Assembly: GCA_964371125.1 (NCBI GenBank)
Contig: CAYJMY010000229.1
Coordinates: 1 to 7,461, forward strand
Direction of reading: 5' to 3'
Length of the DNA stretch: 7,461 bases
Source: DUSC01 sp964371125
GTDB taxonomy: Bacteria; Pseudomonadota; Alphaproteobacteria; Rhizobiales; Rhizobiaceae
The notes beneath the pieces are model-generated. The model worked only from the letters and a program-made list of their open reading frames with translations. It did no database searches and had not been told where the DNA came from. The first letter of the stretch is position 1; the number at the start of each line of letters is the position of its first letter. Made by a program: the position numbers and the translations under genes. This document shows, in pieces, positions 1-5,537 of the stretch.

Positions 1-339
1 GCCCTGCACGAGCTCGGCCACGCCACCGGCCATGCCTCGCGGCTCAACCGCAAGTTCGGCCAGCGCTTCGGCTCGAAGACCTATGCCTTCGAGGAATTGG
101 TGGCGGAGATGAACGCCGCCTTCTGCTGCGCTGCCCTCGGCATCGTGCCGACCGTGCGGCATGCCGACTATCTTGCCTCTTGGCTCGAGGTGCTGCGCGA
201 AGACAATCGCGCCATCGTGCGCGCCGCCAGTCAGGCCAGCAAGGCGGCGGACTGGCTGCTCGCCTTTCTCCCTGACGCCCAGGCTGCGTCCGGCGCCGAA
301 GACGCCGGCGAGGCCACGATCGACAGGAGGGTGGCATGA
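1..339 (+). CDS. ArdC-like antirestriction protein, zincin metallopeptidase domain (C-terminal fragment)
   Basis: The gene enters from the left edge, so only its last 112 codons are visible and the start is missing. Residues 3-7 of the fragment are HELGH, a HExxH zinc-peptidase motif, followed by a further His at residue 11 (HELGHATGH). Downstream is FEELVAEMNAAF (residues 30-41), the second conserved block of the family, whose Glu is the likely third metal ligand. Together these mark the C-terminal metallopeptidase domain of ArdC-type proteins, which in the family follows an N-terminal single-strand DNA-binding domain that would lie outside this window. ArdC proteins of conjugative elements protect incoming DNA from host restriction; that role is known for the family and inferred here. 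The last ~15 residues are acidic and Ala-rich, without motif. The stop codon overlaps the ATG of the next gene (ATGA at 336-339), so the two are probably translationally coupled. Confidence 0.88.
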   Translation, partial: ALHELGHATGHASRLNRKFGQRFGSKTYAFEELVAEMNAAFCCAALGIVPTVRHADYLASWLEVLREDNRAIVRAASQASKAADWLLAFLPDAQAASGAEDAGEATIDRRVA

Positions 340-707
340 TCCTCCTCACCGACGAACTGCGCGAGCGTCTCCTCGCCAATGGACGCAACCCCGGCGCCGA
401 CCACGTGCCGGTGGTCAAGTTCTTCAACCCCCTCGGCACCGGCGTCTGGCTCGCGACCGAACTCGAACCCGCTGGCGTCATCCTCTACGGCCTCGCCGAT
501 CTGGGTTTTCCCGAGATCGGCAGCTTCTCGCTCGAGGAGCTGGCTTCGGTGCGGCTGCCGTTCGACATGGGGATCGAGTGCGACGTCCTGTTCGCGACCG
601 ACCAGCCCTTGTCGGTCTGGGCCGAAGCCGCGCATCGGGCCGGCAGTATCCGGGCGGCCGAGCGCATCGTCGCGTCCGTCGCCCGCACCCGACGCGAGAT
701 CCCGTGA
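336..707 (+). CDS. DUF2958 domain-containing protein
   Basis: This 123-residue protein fits the DUF2958 family across its full length. It opens with LLTDELRERLLANG, then has PVVKFFNPLGTGVWLATELEP (about residues 25-45), the LADLGFPEIGSFSLEEL block (about 53-69) and near the end ATDQPLSVWAEAA. The family is a short soluble domain of unknown biochemical function, common on plasmids and conjugative elements, often beside ArdC-type genes, as here. No signal peptide or membrane segment is visible. The ATG overlaps the upstream stop (ATGA), and the stop overlaps the next ATG (TGATG at 705-709), so it sits in the middle of a coupled three-gene set. A Shine-Dalgarno-like gacaggagg lies at 321-329, close to the start. 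Family assignment is from remembered motif similarity, not a search. Confidence 0.87.
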   Translation: MILLTDELRERLLANGRNPGADHVPVVKFFNPLGTGVWLATELEPAGVILYGLADLGFPEIGSFSLEELASVRLPFDMGIECDVLFATDQPLSVWAEAAHRAGSIRAAERIVASVARTRREIP

Positions 708-1105
708 TGCCGACGCGGGCACAGCTTCAGGTACAACTCGAGCGCTTGGGGGCGGGCCTGGCGGCGACGCGACGGAACCTGTCCCTCCCGGAACGCCGCC
801 TGGAGGCCCGCGCCGAGGCGGAACCATCCGGCGCCGTCCCAAGGCCCGATACTACCACCGCCGCATGTCGCGATGGCGGTGCCGACGAGTCCGAATACCG
901 GCGCGTGCTTGACGCGATGCCCTCGGTCACCAGGCCCCGAATTCGACCGGCTCAGACGCCGCGCCGAGCGGCAGGACGCCGCAATCGAGGCCCTGCGCCG
1001 CGAGCCGCGTCAATGAAGAGCGCCCGTTCTTCTCCGTCTGCTAGCCCGCTGCGCCTCAATGCACTGACGGCCGTCCCTCGCCAGAGGGGCGGCCTTTCGC
1101 CGTGA
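707..1105 (+). CDS. small hypothetical protein, probably frameshifted (intended end likely 1016)
   Basis: The ATG at 707 overlaps the preceding stop (TGATG), so ribosomes should start here by coupling. The uninterrupted frame runs 132 codons to 1105. Residues 1-75 look like a real protein: a Leu/Gln/Arg-rich helix (AQLQVQLERLGAGLAATRR), then acidic and polar residues to about ESEYRRVLDAM. After about residue 76 the frame turns into a Pro/Arg/Ser-rich tail with no protein-like pattern. In the +1 frame, from the CCCC run at 935-938, there is instead a convincing helical end (PEFDRLRRRAERQDAAIEAL, then RREPRQ) stopping at 1014-1016. Losing one C would join the two into a 102-residue protein. The hairpin terminator at 1069-1097 lies inside the long frame but after the 1016 stop, which also favours 1016 as the original end. 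I do not recognise the family. Simple mutation, sequencing error and +1 recoding are all possible. Confidence 0.5.
   Translation: MPTRAQLQVQLERLGAGLAATRRNLSLPERRLEARAEAEPSGAVPRPDTTTAACRDGGADESEYRRVLDAMPSVTRPRIRPAQTPRRAAGRRNRGPAPRAASMKSARSSPSASPLRLNALTAVPRQRGGLSP
1069..1097 (+). terminator. Rho-independent-like terminator after the ArdC/DUF2958 gene set
   Basis: ggccgtccctc (1069-1079) pairs with gaggggcggcc (1084-1094) as an 11-bp stem with one G-U pair and a 4-base loop (gcca). Only three Ts follow (1095-1097), so termination may be partial. It closes the 1-1016 coupled gene set and lies immediately before the structured leader of the next gene. The left arm overlaps a 10-base palindrome, gacggccgtc (1066-1075). 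Confidence 0.6.
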
Positions 1106-1145
1106 CGGCTTGGGAGGTCGGCGGGTTCGGCCGGCCGTCGCGGAG
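1101..1145 (+). promoter_or_regulatory. structured 5' leader, copy 1 (hairpin abutting the Shine-Dalgarno of the gene at 1154)
   Basis: The lower stem pairs cgtgacggc (1101-1109) with gccgtcgcg (1134-1142): 9 bp, one of them a T-G wobble. A 6-base left bulge (ttggga, 1110-1115) faces a single right base (g1133). The upper stem pairs ggtcg (1116-1120) with cggcc (1128-1132), again with one wobble, around a 7-base loop (1121-1127). The last two bases of the lower stem are the first two of the Shine-Dalgarno cggag (1141-1145), eight bases before the ATG. The same architecture recurs at 1845-1893. The structure is seen directly; a regulatory role on translation is inferred. It could alternatively be a DNA inverted repeat bound by a protein. 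Confidence 0.55.
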
Positions 1146-1153
1146 AACCACCA

Positions 1154-1561
1154 ATGACCAATCACTCGTCCGCCGGCTTCAGCTACAGGCCCTATATCGA
1201 GTCCGCGCTCGCCACACCCGGCGGCCATCTCAGCATCGGCCGCGGCGGCTTCACTCTCTATTATGGTGAAGGCGCACGGCTTTCGGGCTACGATCTCGAA
1301 ACGGTAAAGGCCGAGTGCATCGCCGCCGGCCTGCCGGTCATCGACAGCCTCGGCGTTCCCTTCGATGCCGTGCTCCATCTCGCCGTTGCCGGCCCGATGA
1401 TCGCAGTCGGCCGCGACCCCGATCCCGCGCCCTGGCATGCGCTGTCCTTCGCCTCGCTCAGCGCCGTCGCCGCCGCCTATGCGGCGGCCGGCGCCGAGGT
1501 CTGGAACCTGCCGGGGATCGGCTCATGTGCTGAGCCGGCTAGCGAGAGGAGCACGTCATGA
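1154..1561 (+). CDS. hypothetical protein, 135 residues
   Basis: I do not recognise this family. The ATG at 1154 is preceded at the usual distance by cggag (1141-1145), and the protein has normal G+C-rich codon use throughout. It begins polar (MTNHSSAGFSYRPYIESAL), then has a Gly/aromatic stretch (GGFTLYYGEGARLSGYDLETV, about residues 30-50) that looks beta-rich. A central hydrophobic block (FDAVLHLAVAGPMIAVGRD) is too short and interrupted to be a clear membrane helix, and an Ala-rich helix follows (SLSAVAAAYAAAGAEVW). No catalytic signature or signal peptide is visible, so it is probably a small cytoplasmic protein. The stop overlaps the ATG of the next gene (ATGA at 1558-1561). The final ~10 residues (AEPASERSTS) also carry the next gene's ribosome-binding site. 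It is the first gene after the structured leader. Confidence 0.7.
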   Translation: MTNHSSAGFSYRPYIESALATPGGHLSIGRGGFTLYYGEGARLSGYDLETVKAECIAAGLPVIDSLGVPFDAVLHLAVAGPMIAVGRDPDPAPWHALSFASLSAVAAAYAAAGAEVWNLPGIGSCAEPASERSTS

Positions 1562-1755
1562 GCCGGCCGCTGCTTTCGCTCTACACGACGATGCGGGAGT
1601 TCGAAGGGCTGCACGAGCGCTACGACCGCACCCGCAGCACCAGCAAGACGGTCACGGTGGAGCGCGCGGCGCTGATCCACCTCCACATGGATCACTCCCG
1701 CCTGGTCGAGGCGCTGCGCCGGGCGGGACAGATCCAGATCCAGGACGGCGATTGA
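1558..1755 (+). CDS. small hypothetical protein, 65 residues
   Basis: This short gene starts at an ATG that overlaps the upstream stop, with a good gaggag Shine-Dalgarno at 1545-1550, so a coupled start is well supported. The product is mostly helical and charged: LYTTMREFEGLHERYDRTR, then SKTVTVERAALIHLHMDHSRLVEALRRAGQIQIQ and an acidic end (DGD). The pattern of hydrophobic residues suits one or two amphipathic helices, perhaps for protein-protein or nucleic-acid contact. No known domain is recognised. It is the second gene of a two-gene unit with 1154-1561, and 147 non-coding bases follow before the next start. Confidence 0.68.
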   Translation: MSRPLLSLYTTMREFEGLHERYDRTRSTSKTVTVERAALIHLHMDHSRLVEALRRAGQIQIQDGD

Positions 1756-1769
1756 TCCCAGTGGGCTCG

Positions 1770-1799
1770 GCTGGCGCCGGTTCTCCTGGTCGGCCCAGC
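1770..1799 (+). other. hairpin downstream of the gene ending at 1755
   Basis: gctgg (1770-1774) pairs with ccagc (1795-1799) and gccg (1776-1779) with cggc (1791-1794), giving 9 bp with a single bulged c at 1775 and an 11-base loop. No T-tract follows, so it is not a standard intrinsic terminator. It could slow transcription or protect an RNA end. The rest of 1756-1817 shows no gene and no promoter I can defend. Confidence 0.35.
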
Positions 1800-1817
1800 G
1801 GTGCGGTCTGGGCAGCG

Positions 1818-1893
1818 CGAGAGGGAGAGGGGGGACGGGATTTTCGCGACGGGTCAGGAGGCCGAGAGAGGTTCCCGGCCGCCCGTCGCGGAG
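1818..1893 (+). promoter_or_regulatory. structured 5' leader, copy 2 (upstream of the ParB-like gene)
   Basis: A purine-rich block (cgagagggagag, 1818-1829) and gggacggg-type sequence precede a two-part hairpin. The lower stem is a perfect 9-bp pair of cgcgacggg (1845-1853) with cccgtcgcg (1882-1890). A 6-base left bulge (tcagga, 1854-1859) faces one right base (g1881). The upper stem pairs ggccg (1860-1864) with cggcc (1876-1880) around an 11-base loop (1865-1875). The stem ends within the Shine-Dalgarno cggag (1889-1893), nine bases before the ATG at 1903. Geometry matches copy 1 at 1101-1145 exactly except for loop length. The function, probably control of translation of the ParB-like gene, is inferred. 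Confidence 0.6.
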
Positions 1894-1902
1894 ACTATCC
1901 CG

Positions 1903-4035
1903 ATGGCAAACGCCAGGCAGAAGATCACCCTCAACGCCTCGCGCGATATCCCTTTCAACAAGCTGGTGCTGAGCCAGGCCAATGTCCGGCGCATCAAGAA
2001 CGGGCAGTCGATCGAGGACCTCGCGGCCTCGATCACGCGGCGCGGCCTCTTGCAGAGCCTCAACGTCCGGCCTGTGCTCGACGGCGAAGGCAACGAGACC
2101 GGCATGTTCGAGGTGCCGGCCGGCGGCAGGCGCTTCAAGGCGCTCGAGCTGCTCGTCAAGCAGAAGCGCATGGCCAAGACCGAGCCCGTGCCCTGCGTGG
2201 TTACCGACGCCAACAGCGTGGTGCCGATCGAGGAGGATTCGCTCGCCGAGAATTTCCAGCGGGAGGACCTGCATCCGCTTGACCAGTTCCGCGCCTTCCA
2301 GACCCTTCACGACCAAGGAGCGAGCCACGAGGACATCGCGGCCCGCTTCTTCGTTACCGCCACCTTCGTGCAGCAGCGCCTGCGGCTCACCAAGGTCTCG
2401 CCAAAGCTGCTCGAGACTTACGAGCAGGACGGCATGAAGCTGGACCAACTCATCGCCTTCACGGTCAGCGACGACCATGCGCGCCAGGAACAGGTCTGGG
2501 AAACGCTGCAGAACTCCTGGTCGCAGGAGCCGCAGCAGATCCGGCGCATGCTGACCGAGACCACGGTGCGGGCCACTGACCGCCGCGCGCGGTTCGTCGG
2601 TGTCGACGCCTATGTCGCCGCCGGCGGCATCGTCCTGCGCGACCTGTTCGAGGCCGACAATGGCGGCTGGCTGCAGGATCCGGCCCTGCTTGACCGCCTG
2701 GTCGGCGAGAAGCTGCGCACCGCGGTCGACGCGATCGCGGCCGAGGGCTGGAAGTGGATCGTGGTCGATGTCGATCTCCCCTATGGCCATGCGCATGGGC
2801 TGCGCGAGCTCACCGGCACCCCCGCCGATCTCAACGACGACGAGCGGGCCACCCGCGAGGCCCTGCGCAAGGAGTACGACGACCTCGAAGCCGAGTACGC
2901 CGAGGCCGACGAACTGCCCGACGAGGTCGACCAGCGCCTCGGCGAGATCGAGCAGGCCCTCGAGGCCTTCGAGAGCCGCCCGATGATCTACGATCCGGCC
3001 GAACGCGCCCGCGCCGGCGTCTTCGTCAGCATCGACCGCGATGGCGACCTCGTTGTCGATCGCGCCTATGTCCGCCCCGAGGACGAAGCGGCCGAGCGGG
3101 TCGACGGCGACGGCGGCGAGGGCGATGGCGAGGACGACGCTGACACAGCTGGTGGCGATCCTGCGGTCCGCCGCACCACCATCACCATCGGCGGCCAGTC
3201 GGCCGAGCCGGAGGAGGACGACGGCGACGCCATCAAGCCGCTGCCCGAGCGTCTCGTGACCGAGCTCACCGCCTACCGCACGCTGGCGTTGCGCAATGCC
3301 GTGGCCGGCAATCCGCACGTCGCCATGACGGCGCTGCTGCACCGGCTCGTCCACGACGCCTTCGGCCAGCGCTCCTTCACCGGCTGTGTCGAAGCCTCTG
3401 TGCGGCGGGTCTATCTGACGGCGTCGCAGGCCGACCTCAAGGACAGCCCCTCGGCCAAGGCCGTCGACGAACGTCACGAGGCCTGGAAGGCCGACATTCC
3501 CTTCGGCGACGACGATGCGCTGTGGGCTTGGCTGGACACGCTCGACGACGCCAGCCGGCTGGCACTGCTCGCCCATTGCGTCAGCTACGGCGTCAACGCC
3601 CTGTTCGAGCGGCCCAACCCCTATGGCGGCAACGGCGTCAGCCAGGCCGGACTCGAGCAGCGCCTGCGCGAAGCCGACCGGTTGGCCCATGCCACAGGGC
3701 TCGACCTGGTGGATGTCGGCTGGCGGCCGACCGTCGACAACTATCTCGGCCGGGTCACCAAGGCGCGCATCCTCGAAGCGGTGCGCGAGGGCGCCGGCGA
3801 GCAGGCGGCGCAGCTCATCGACCACCTCAAGAAGCCCGAGATGGCCAAGGAGGCCGAGCGCCTGCTGGCTGATACCGGCTGGCTGCCCGAGCCGCTGCGG
3901 TTGATCGGTGATGAGGCGCCCGCCGCGCCGGCCGAGGATGAGGAGCAGGACCTGCCCGAATTCCTCGCCGGCGACGGCGACGATGGGGCGGCCGAACCCG
4001 ATGACGGCGCGCCTCGGGCCGTCGCTGCCGAATAG
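1903..4035 (+). CDS. ParB/RepB/Spo0J-like nuclease-domain protein, large (710 residues)
   Basis: The N-terminal ~200 residues are a ParB-type domain followed by a helix-turn-helix region. Visible landmarks are IPFNKLVLSQANVRRIKNG (16-34), SITRRGLLQSLNVRPVL (43-59), GGRRFKA (74-80, in place of the usual GERRxRA), ENFQREDL (116-123, the ENxQRExL motif) and an HTH-like segment ASHEDIAARFFVTATFVQQRL (140-160). In canonical ParB these motifs bind and hydrolyse CTP, and the HTH reads parS. The rest is unusually long. It has a charged, coiled-coil-like stretch at about 311-358, an acidic Gly/Asp linker at about 400-425, a helical C-terminal domain, and an acidic tail. No ParA partner is in the window. 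The ATG at 1903 is preferred over the in-frame GTG at 1801 because the upstream codons overlap the structured leader and cggag sits nine bases upstream. A role in element maintenance or gene regulation, rather than plain partition, is inferred. Confidence 0.9.
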   Translation: MANARQKITLNASRDIPFNKLVLSQANVRRIKNGQSIEDLAASITRRGLLQSLNVRPVLDGEGNETGMFEVPAGGRRFKALELLVKQKRMAKTEPVPCVVTDANSVVPIEEDSLAENFQREDLHPLDQFRAFQTLHDQGASHEDIAARFFVTATFVQQRLRLTKVSPKLLETYEQDGMKLDQLIAFTVSDDHARQEQVWETLQNSWSQEPQQIRRMLTETTVRATDRRARFVGVDAYVAAGGIVLRDLFEADNGGWLQDPALLDRLVGEKLRTAVDAIAAEGWKWIVVDVDLPYGHAHGLRELTGTPADLNDDERATREALRKEYDDLEAEYAEADELPDEVDQRLGEIEQALEAFESRPMIYDPAERARAGVFVSIDRDGDLVVDRAYVRPEDEAAERVDGDGGEGDGEDDADTAGGDPAVRRTTITIGGQSAEPEEDDGDAIKPLPERLVTELTAYRTLALRNAVAGNPHVAMTALLHRLVHDAFGQRSFTGCVEASVRRVYLTASQADLKDSPSAKAVDERHEAWKADIPFGDDDALWAWLDTLDDASRLALLAHCVSYGVNALFERPNPYGGNGVSQAGLEQRLREADRLAHATGLDLVDVGWRPTVDNYLGRVTKARILEAVREGAGEQAAQLIDHLKKPEMAKEAERLLADTGWLPEPLRLIGDEAPAAPAEDEEQDLPEFLAGDGDDGAAEPDDGAPRAVAAE

Positions 4036-4070
4036 CCCGCTTCAGCGGGGCGGCTCCGGTCGCCCCGTTC
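4036..4070 (+). terminator. tandem hairpins just after the ParB-like gene
   Basis: Two hairpins follow the stop codon. cccgc (4036-4040) pairs with gcggg (4045-4049) around ttca. ggggcggc (4047-4054) pairs with gtcgcccc (4059-4066), one G-U pair, around the tetraloop tccg, followed by gttcttcc. They share bases 4047-4049, so both cannot form completely at once. Together with the hairpin at 4086-4106 they probably reduce read-through. Confidence 0.5.
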
Positions 4071-4085
4071 TTCCTTCACCCGCTC

Positions 4086-4116
4086 GGCCCGGCGTCCTGC
4101 CGGGCCATTCTGTTTT
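4086..4116 (+). terminator. intrinsic terminator-like hairpin upstream of the gene at 4128
   Basis: ggcccggc (4086-4093) pairs perfectly with gccgggcc (4099-4106) around a 5-base loop (gtcct), followed by attctgtttt (4107-4116). This is a good match to a Rho-independent terminator. Its T-tract ends one base before the Shine-Dalgarno cggag (4117-4121) of the next gene, so it lies in that gene's leader if transcription reads through from upstream. Confidence 0.65.
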
Positions 4117-4127
4117 CGGAGACCATC

Positions 4128-4604
4128 ATGTCAGCCCACATCGTCTATGACACCGCCCCGCTCGGCGCGCTGATCCGCTATTCGGACGGCGCCTCGAGAC
4201 CGCCGGCGCGCTTCGCCAAGAAACTCGCCGCCTGGGAACGGCGCTACGGCCTCGGACGCCTCGTCCGCAAGGAACCGCCGCGCGAACGGCCGGCCTATTG
4301 CGCGCCCGCGGCCATCATCCTCAACGAGGGGAACTTCGCCTCCGGCAGCGTGATCCTCGTCACCGCCCTGCGCGAGCACAGCCTCGACAGCGACCTGCGC
4401 TACGAGATCGTCGAGCGGCCCGCCATCGGCATGTTCCGCGTGCTGCTGTCCGTCGGCGACAATGTCGAGCTCCTCCATCTCGCCGACAGCCGCGAGGCCG
4501 CCGAGCTGTGGCTGGCCAGGACCGGGCACGTCCGGGCCCGCCTCGATGAGGTCACCGCCGACGAGGTCGGCGCCGACGTCGTCGAAGGACGCGCGGCGGC
4601 CTGA
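4128..4604 (+). CDS. hypothetical protein, 158 residues
   Basis: No family is recognised with confidence. The ATG at 4128 has cggag at 4117-4121 seven bases upstream. The N-terminal third is basic (PPARFAKKLAAWERRYGLGRLVRKEPPRERP, about residues 25-55), which could suit nucleic-acid contact. It is followed by alternating hydrophobic stretches that look like beta strands (AAIILNEGNFASGSVILVTAL; RYEIVERPAIGMFRVLLSVGDNVELLHL). A helix (SREAAELWLARTGHVRARLDEV) and an acidic/Ala tail follow. No signal peptide, clear membrane helix or catalytic motif is visible. Hairpins with T-tracts lie on both sides (4086-4116 and 4643-4685), so it may be expressed largely as its own unit or by partial read-through. 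Confidence 0.68.
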   Translation: MSAHIVYDTAPLGALIRYSDGASRPPARFAKKLAAWERRYGLGRLVRKEPPRERPAYCAPAAIILNEGNFASGSVILVTALREHSLDSDLRYEIVERPAIGMFRVLLSVGDNVELLHLADSREAAELWLARTGHVRARLDEVTADEVGADVVEGRAAA

Positions 4605-4642
4605 CCACGCGCCAACGCTCGCGCACCTTCAATCGTCATCAG

Positions 4643-4685
4643 CGCGGCCCCGCCGCCCCCAGGGGCGCCGGGGCGCGTTCTTTTT
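4643..4685 (+). terminator. terminator-like GC hairpin with T-tract upstream of the gene at 4699
   Basis: cgcg (4643-4646) pairs with cgcg (4674-4677). Inside it cccc (4648-4651) pairs with gggg, and gccc near 4655-4658 with gggc near 4663-4666, interrupted by one bulged g and one C-C mismatch. The T-rich run ttcttttt follows (4678-4685). The T-tract is followed directly by the Shine-Dalgarno aggag (4688-4692) of the next gene. The 4605-4642 stretch before it shows no other structure. Confidence 0.55.
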
Positions 4686-4698
4686 CAGGAGCAGCACG

Positions 4699-5124
4699 AT
4701 GCCCGACTTCACCATCGAAACCACCTATCACCTGCCGGTGTTCCGGCACGTCACCTATGCGGCGGACACGCCCGAGGCCGCCTGCCGGCTCGCCATCGAG
4801 GACAATGACTGGTCCGGACAGCGCGAGGACTACGCGTCCTCCGGCGAAACCTATGTCACCGGCATCTGGGAGGGGATCGAGGCCGCCTATCGCGGGCCGG
4901 CCATTCCGGTTCCGCCGCACTTCGGGGAGACGGTGCAGCGCCAGGCCGCGCATTTCGAAGTCCTGCTCGGACTGTTGAAAATGCTGTCCAGCAACGTCCG
5001 GGCCTGTCGGCCGACGCCGGCGGGATGGCTGGGCAAGGCCGACTGGGCCATCGCGCGTGCAGAGGCGATCCTCGAAGGCGCGCGAGGTCCCGATGACGCC
5101 AAGGATGCGAGGGACGCCCCATGA
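4699..5124 (+). CDS. hypothetical protein, 141 residues
   Basis: The ATG at 4699 follows aggag (4688-4692). An upstream extension of the same frame would run back through the hairpin and the previous gene, so it is not used. The N-terminal half reads as a compact, beta-rich domain (FTIETTYHLPVFRHVTYAADTPEAACRLAIEDNDW, about residues 4-38, then SSGETYVTGIWEG). The C-terminal half is helical (VQRQAAHFEVLLGLLKMLSSN; WLGKADWAIARAEAILEGA) with a charged tail. I associate this layout with unnamed small proteins of alphaproteobacterial mobile elements, but know no function. The stop overlaps the start of the next gene (ATGA at 5121-5124), implying a coupled pair with the DUF6117-like protein. Confidence 0.7.
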   Translation: MPDFTIETTYHLPVFRHVTYAADTPEAACRLAIEDNDWSGQREDYASSGETYVTGIWEGIEAAYRGPAIPVPPHFGETVQRQAAHFEVLLGLLKMLSSNVRACRPTPAGWLGKADWAIARAEAILEGARGPDDAKDARDAP

Positions 5125-5387
5125 GCATCCCCGACCACGCCCGCACCAACTTCCAGACGCTGCTGCGTGCAGCCGGCGACGGCAATCTCGCTTTGATGGA
5201 ATGCGCCGATGCGGCAACCGGGCAGCCGCGCTACGTCATCTGTGCCGTCTGTCGGGATGGCGGCGACTACGTGTTCACGCCCTTCGGCCATCTGGCCGAC
5301 GGCAATTCCTGCGACGCCTACCTGCCGCCCGATCCCGACGACCCGAACGGTTTCCTGCCCAACGGCGAACCAGGCGGCGGAACCTGA
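5121..5387 (+). CDS. DUF6117-like small protein, 88 residues
   Basis: This short protein begins at an ATG overlapping the preceding stop. Its sequence (SIPDHARTNFQTLLRAAGDG, then NLALMECADAATGQPRYVIC, then GDYVFTPFGHLADG) fits what I remember of the DUF6117 family, a short domain of unknown function in alphaproteobacterial accessory regions. Cys residues occur at about 28, 41, 44 and 64; CAVC (41-44) is a CxxC pair, but I see no second close pair that would make a confident zinc knuckle. The last ~20 residues are Pro/Asp/Gly-rich and probably disordered. A clear terminator follows 18 bases after the stop, so it ends its transcription unit. Confidence 0.75.
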   Translation: MSIPDHARTNFQTLLRAAGDGNLALMECADAATGQPRYVICAVCRDGGDYVFTPFGHLADGNSCDAYLPPDPDDPNGFLPNGEPGGGT

Positions 5388-5404
5388 TCCAGCACGCCTG
5401 ACCG

Positions 5405-5440
5405 ACAAGCGCCAGCCACACGGCCGGGCGCTTGTTTCGT
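5405..5440 (+). terminator. Rho-independent terminator after the DUF6117-like gene
   Basis: acaagcgcc (5405-5413) pairs perfectly with ggcgcttgt (5427-5435). Inside it gcc (5415-5417) pairs with ggc (5422-5424) around acac. ttcgtttcg follows the stem. The position just after the 5387 stop and before a long leader region fits transcription ending here. Confidence 0.7.
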
Positions 5441-5458
5441 TTCGGCCTCGGCGGATCC

Positions 5459-5537
5459 CGAGAGGCAGAGACGGGCCGGGACGGGTTTGAGCCGGCGCGG
5501 TCCAGAGAGAGCGTCGGGCCGGCTCGATCCTGTCCCG
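5459..5537 (+). promoter_or_regulatory. structured 5' leader, diverged copy 3 (upstream of the methyltransferase-helicase gene)
   Basis: It begins with cgagaggcagag (5459-5470), one base different from 1818-1829, then gggacggg (5478-5485) and ttt. cgggacggg (5477-5485) pairs with cctgtcccg (5529-5537), 9 bp with one G-U pair. After a 3x3 internal loop (ttt/gat), gagccggc (5489-5496) pairs perfectly with gccggctc (5518-5525) around a 21-base loop containing agagagag. Unlike copies 1 and 2, the hairpin ends before the Shine-Dalgarno (gagg, 5545-5548). Relationship to the other two leaders is plausible but weaker; I see no defensible -35/-10 promoter in 5388-5556. Confidence 0.45.

Noticed and set aside
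161..706. Upstream extension of the frame used by the gene at 707
   Set aside because: It runs across the ArdC-like and DUF2958 genes in a different frame and gives Arg/Pro-rich sequence; the TGATG overlap marks 707 as the start.
1066..1075. Palindrome gacggccgtc as a ParB-type binding site (parS)
   Set aside because: It is only 10 bases, occurs once, and is explained by the terminator arm and leader repeats; it does not resemble the canonical parS consensus.
1801..1902. GTG at 1801 as start of the ParB-like protein, adding 34 residues
   Set aside because: The extra residues are encoded by the purine block and the conserved hairpin, and the ATG at 1903 has a well-placed cggag.
1477..3825. 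A 782-codon open frame on the - strand opposite the ParB-like gene
   Set aside because: It is the G+C-rich mirror of a gene with clear ParB motifs, has low-complexity Val/Gly/Ala/Arg content, spans several intergenic hairpins, and shows no recognisable domain.
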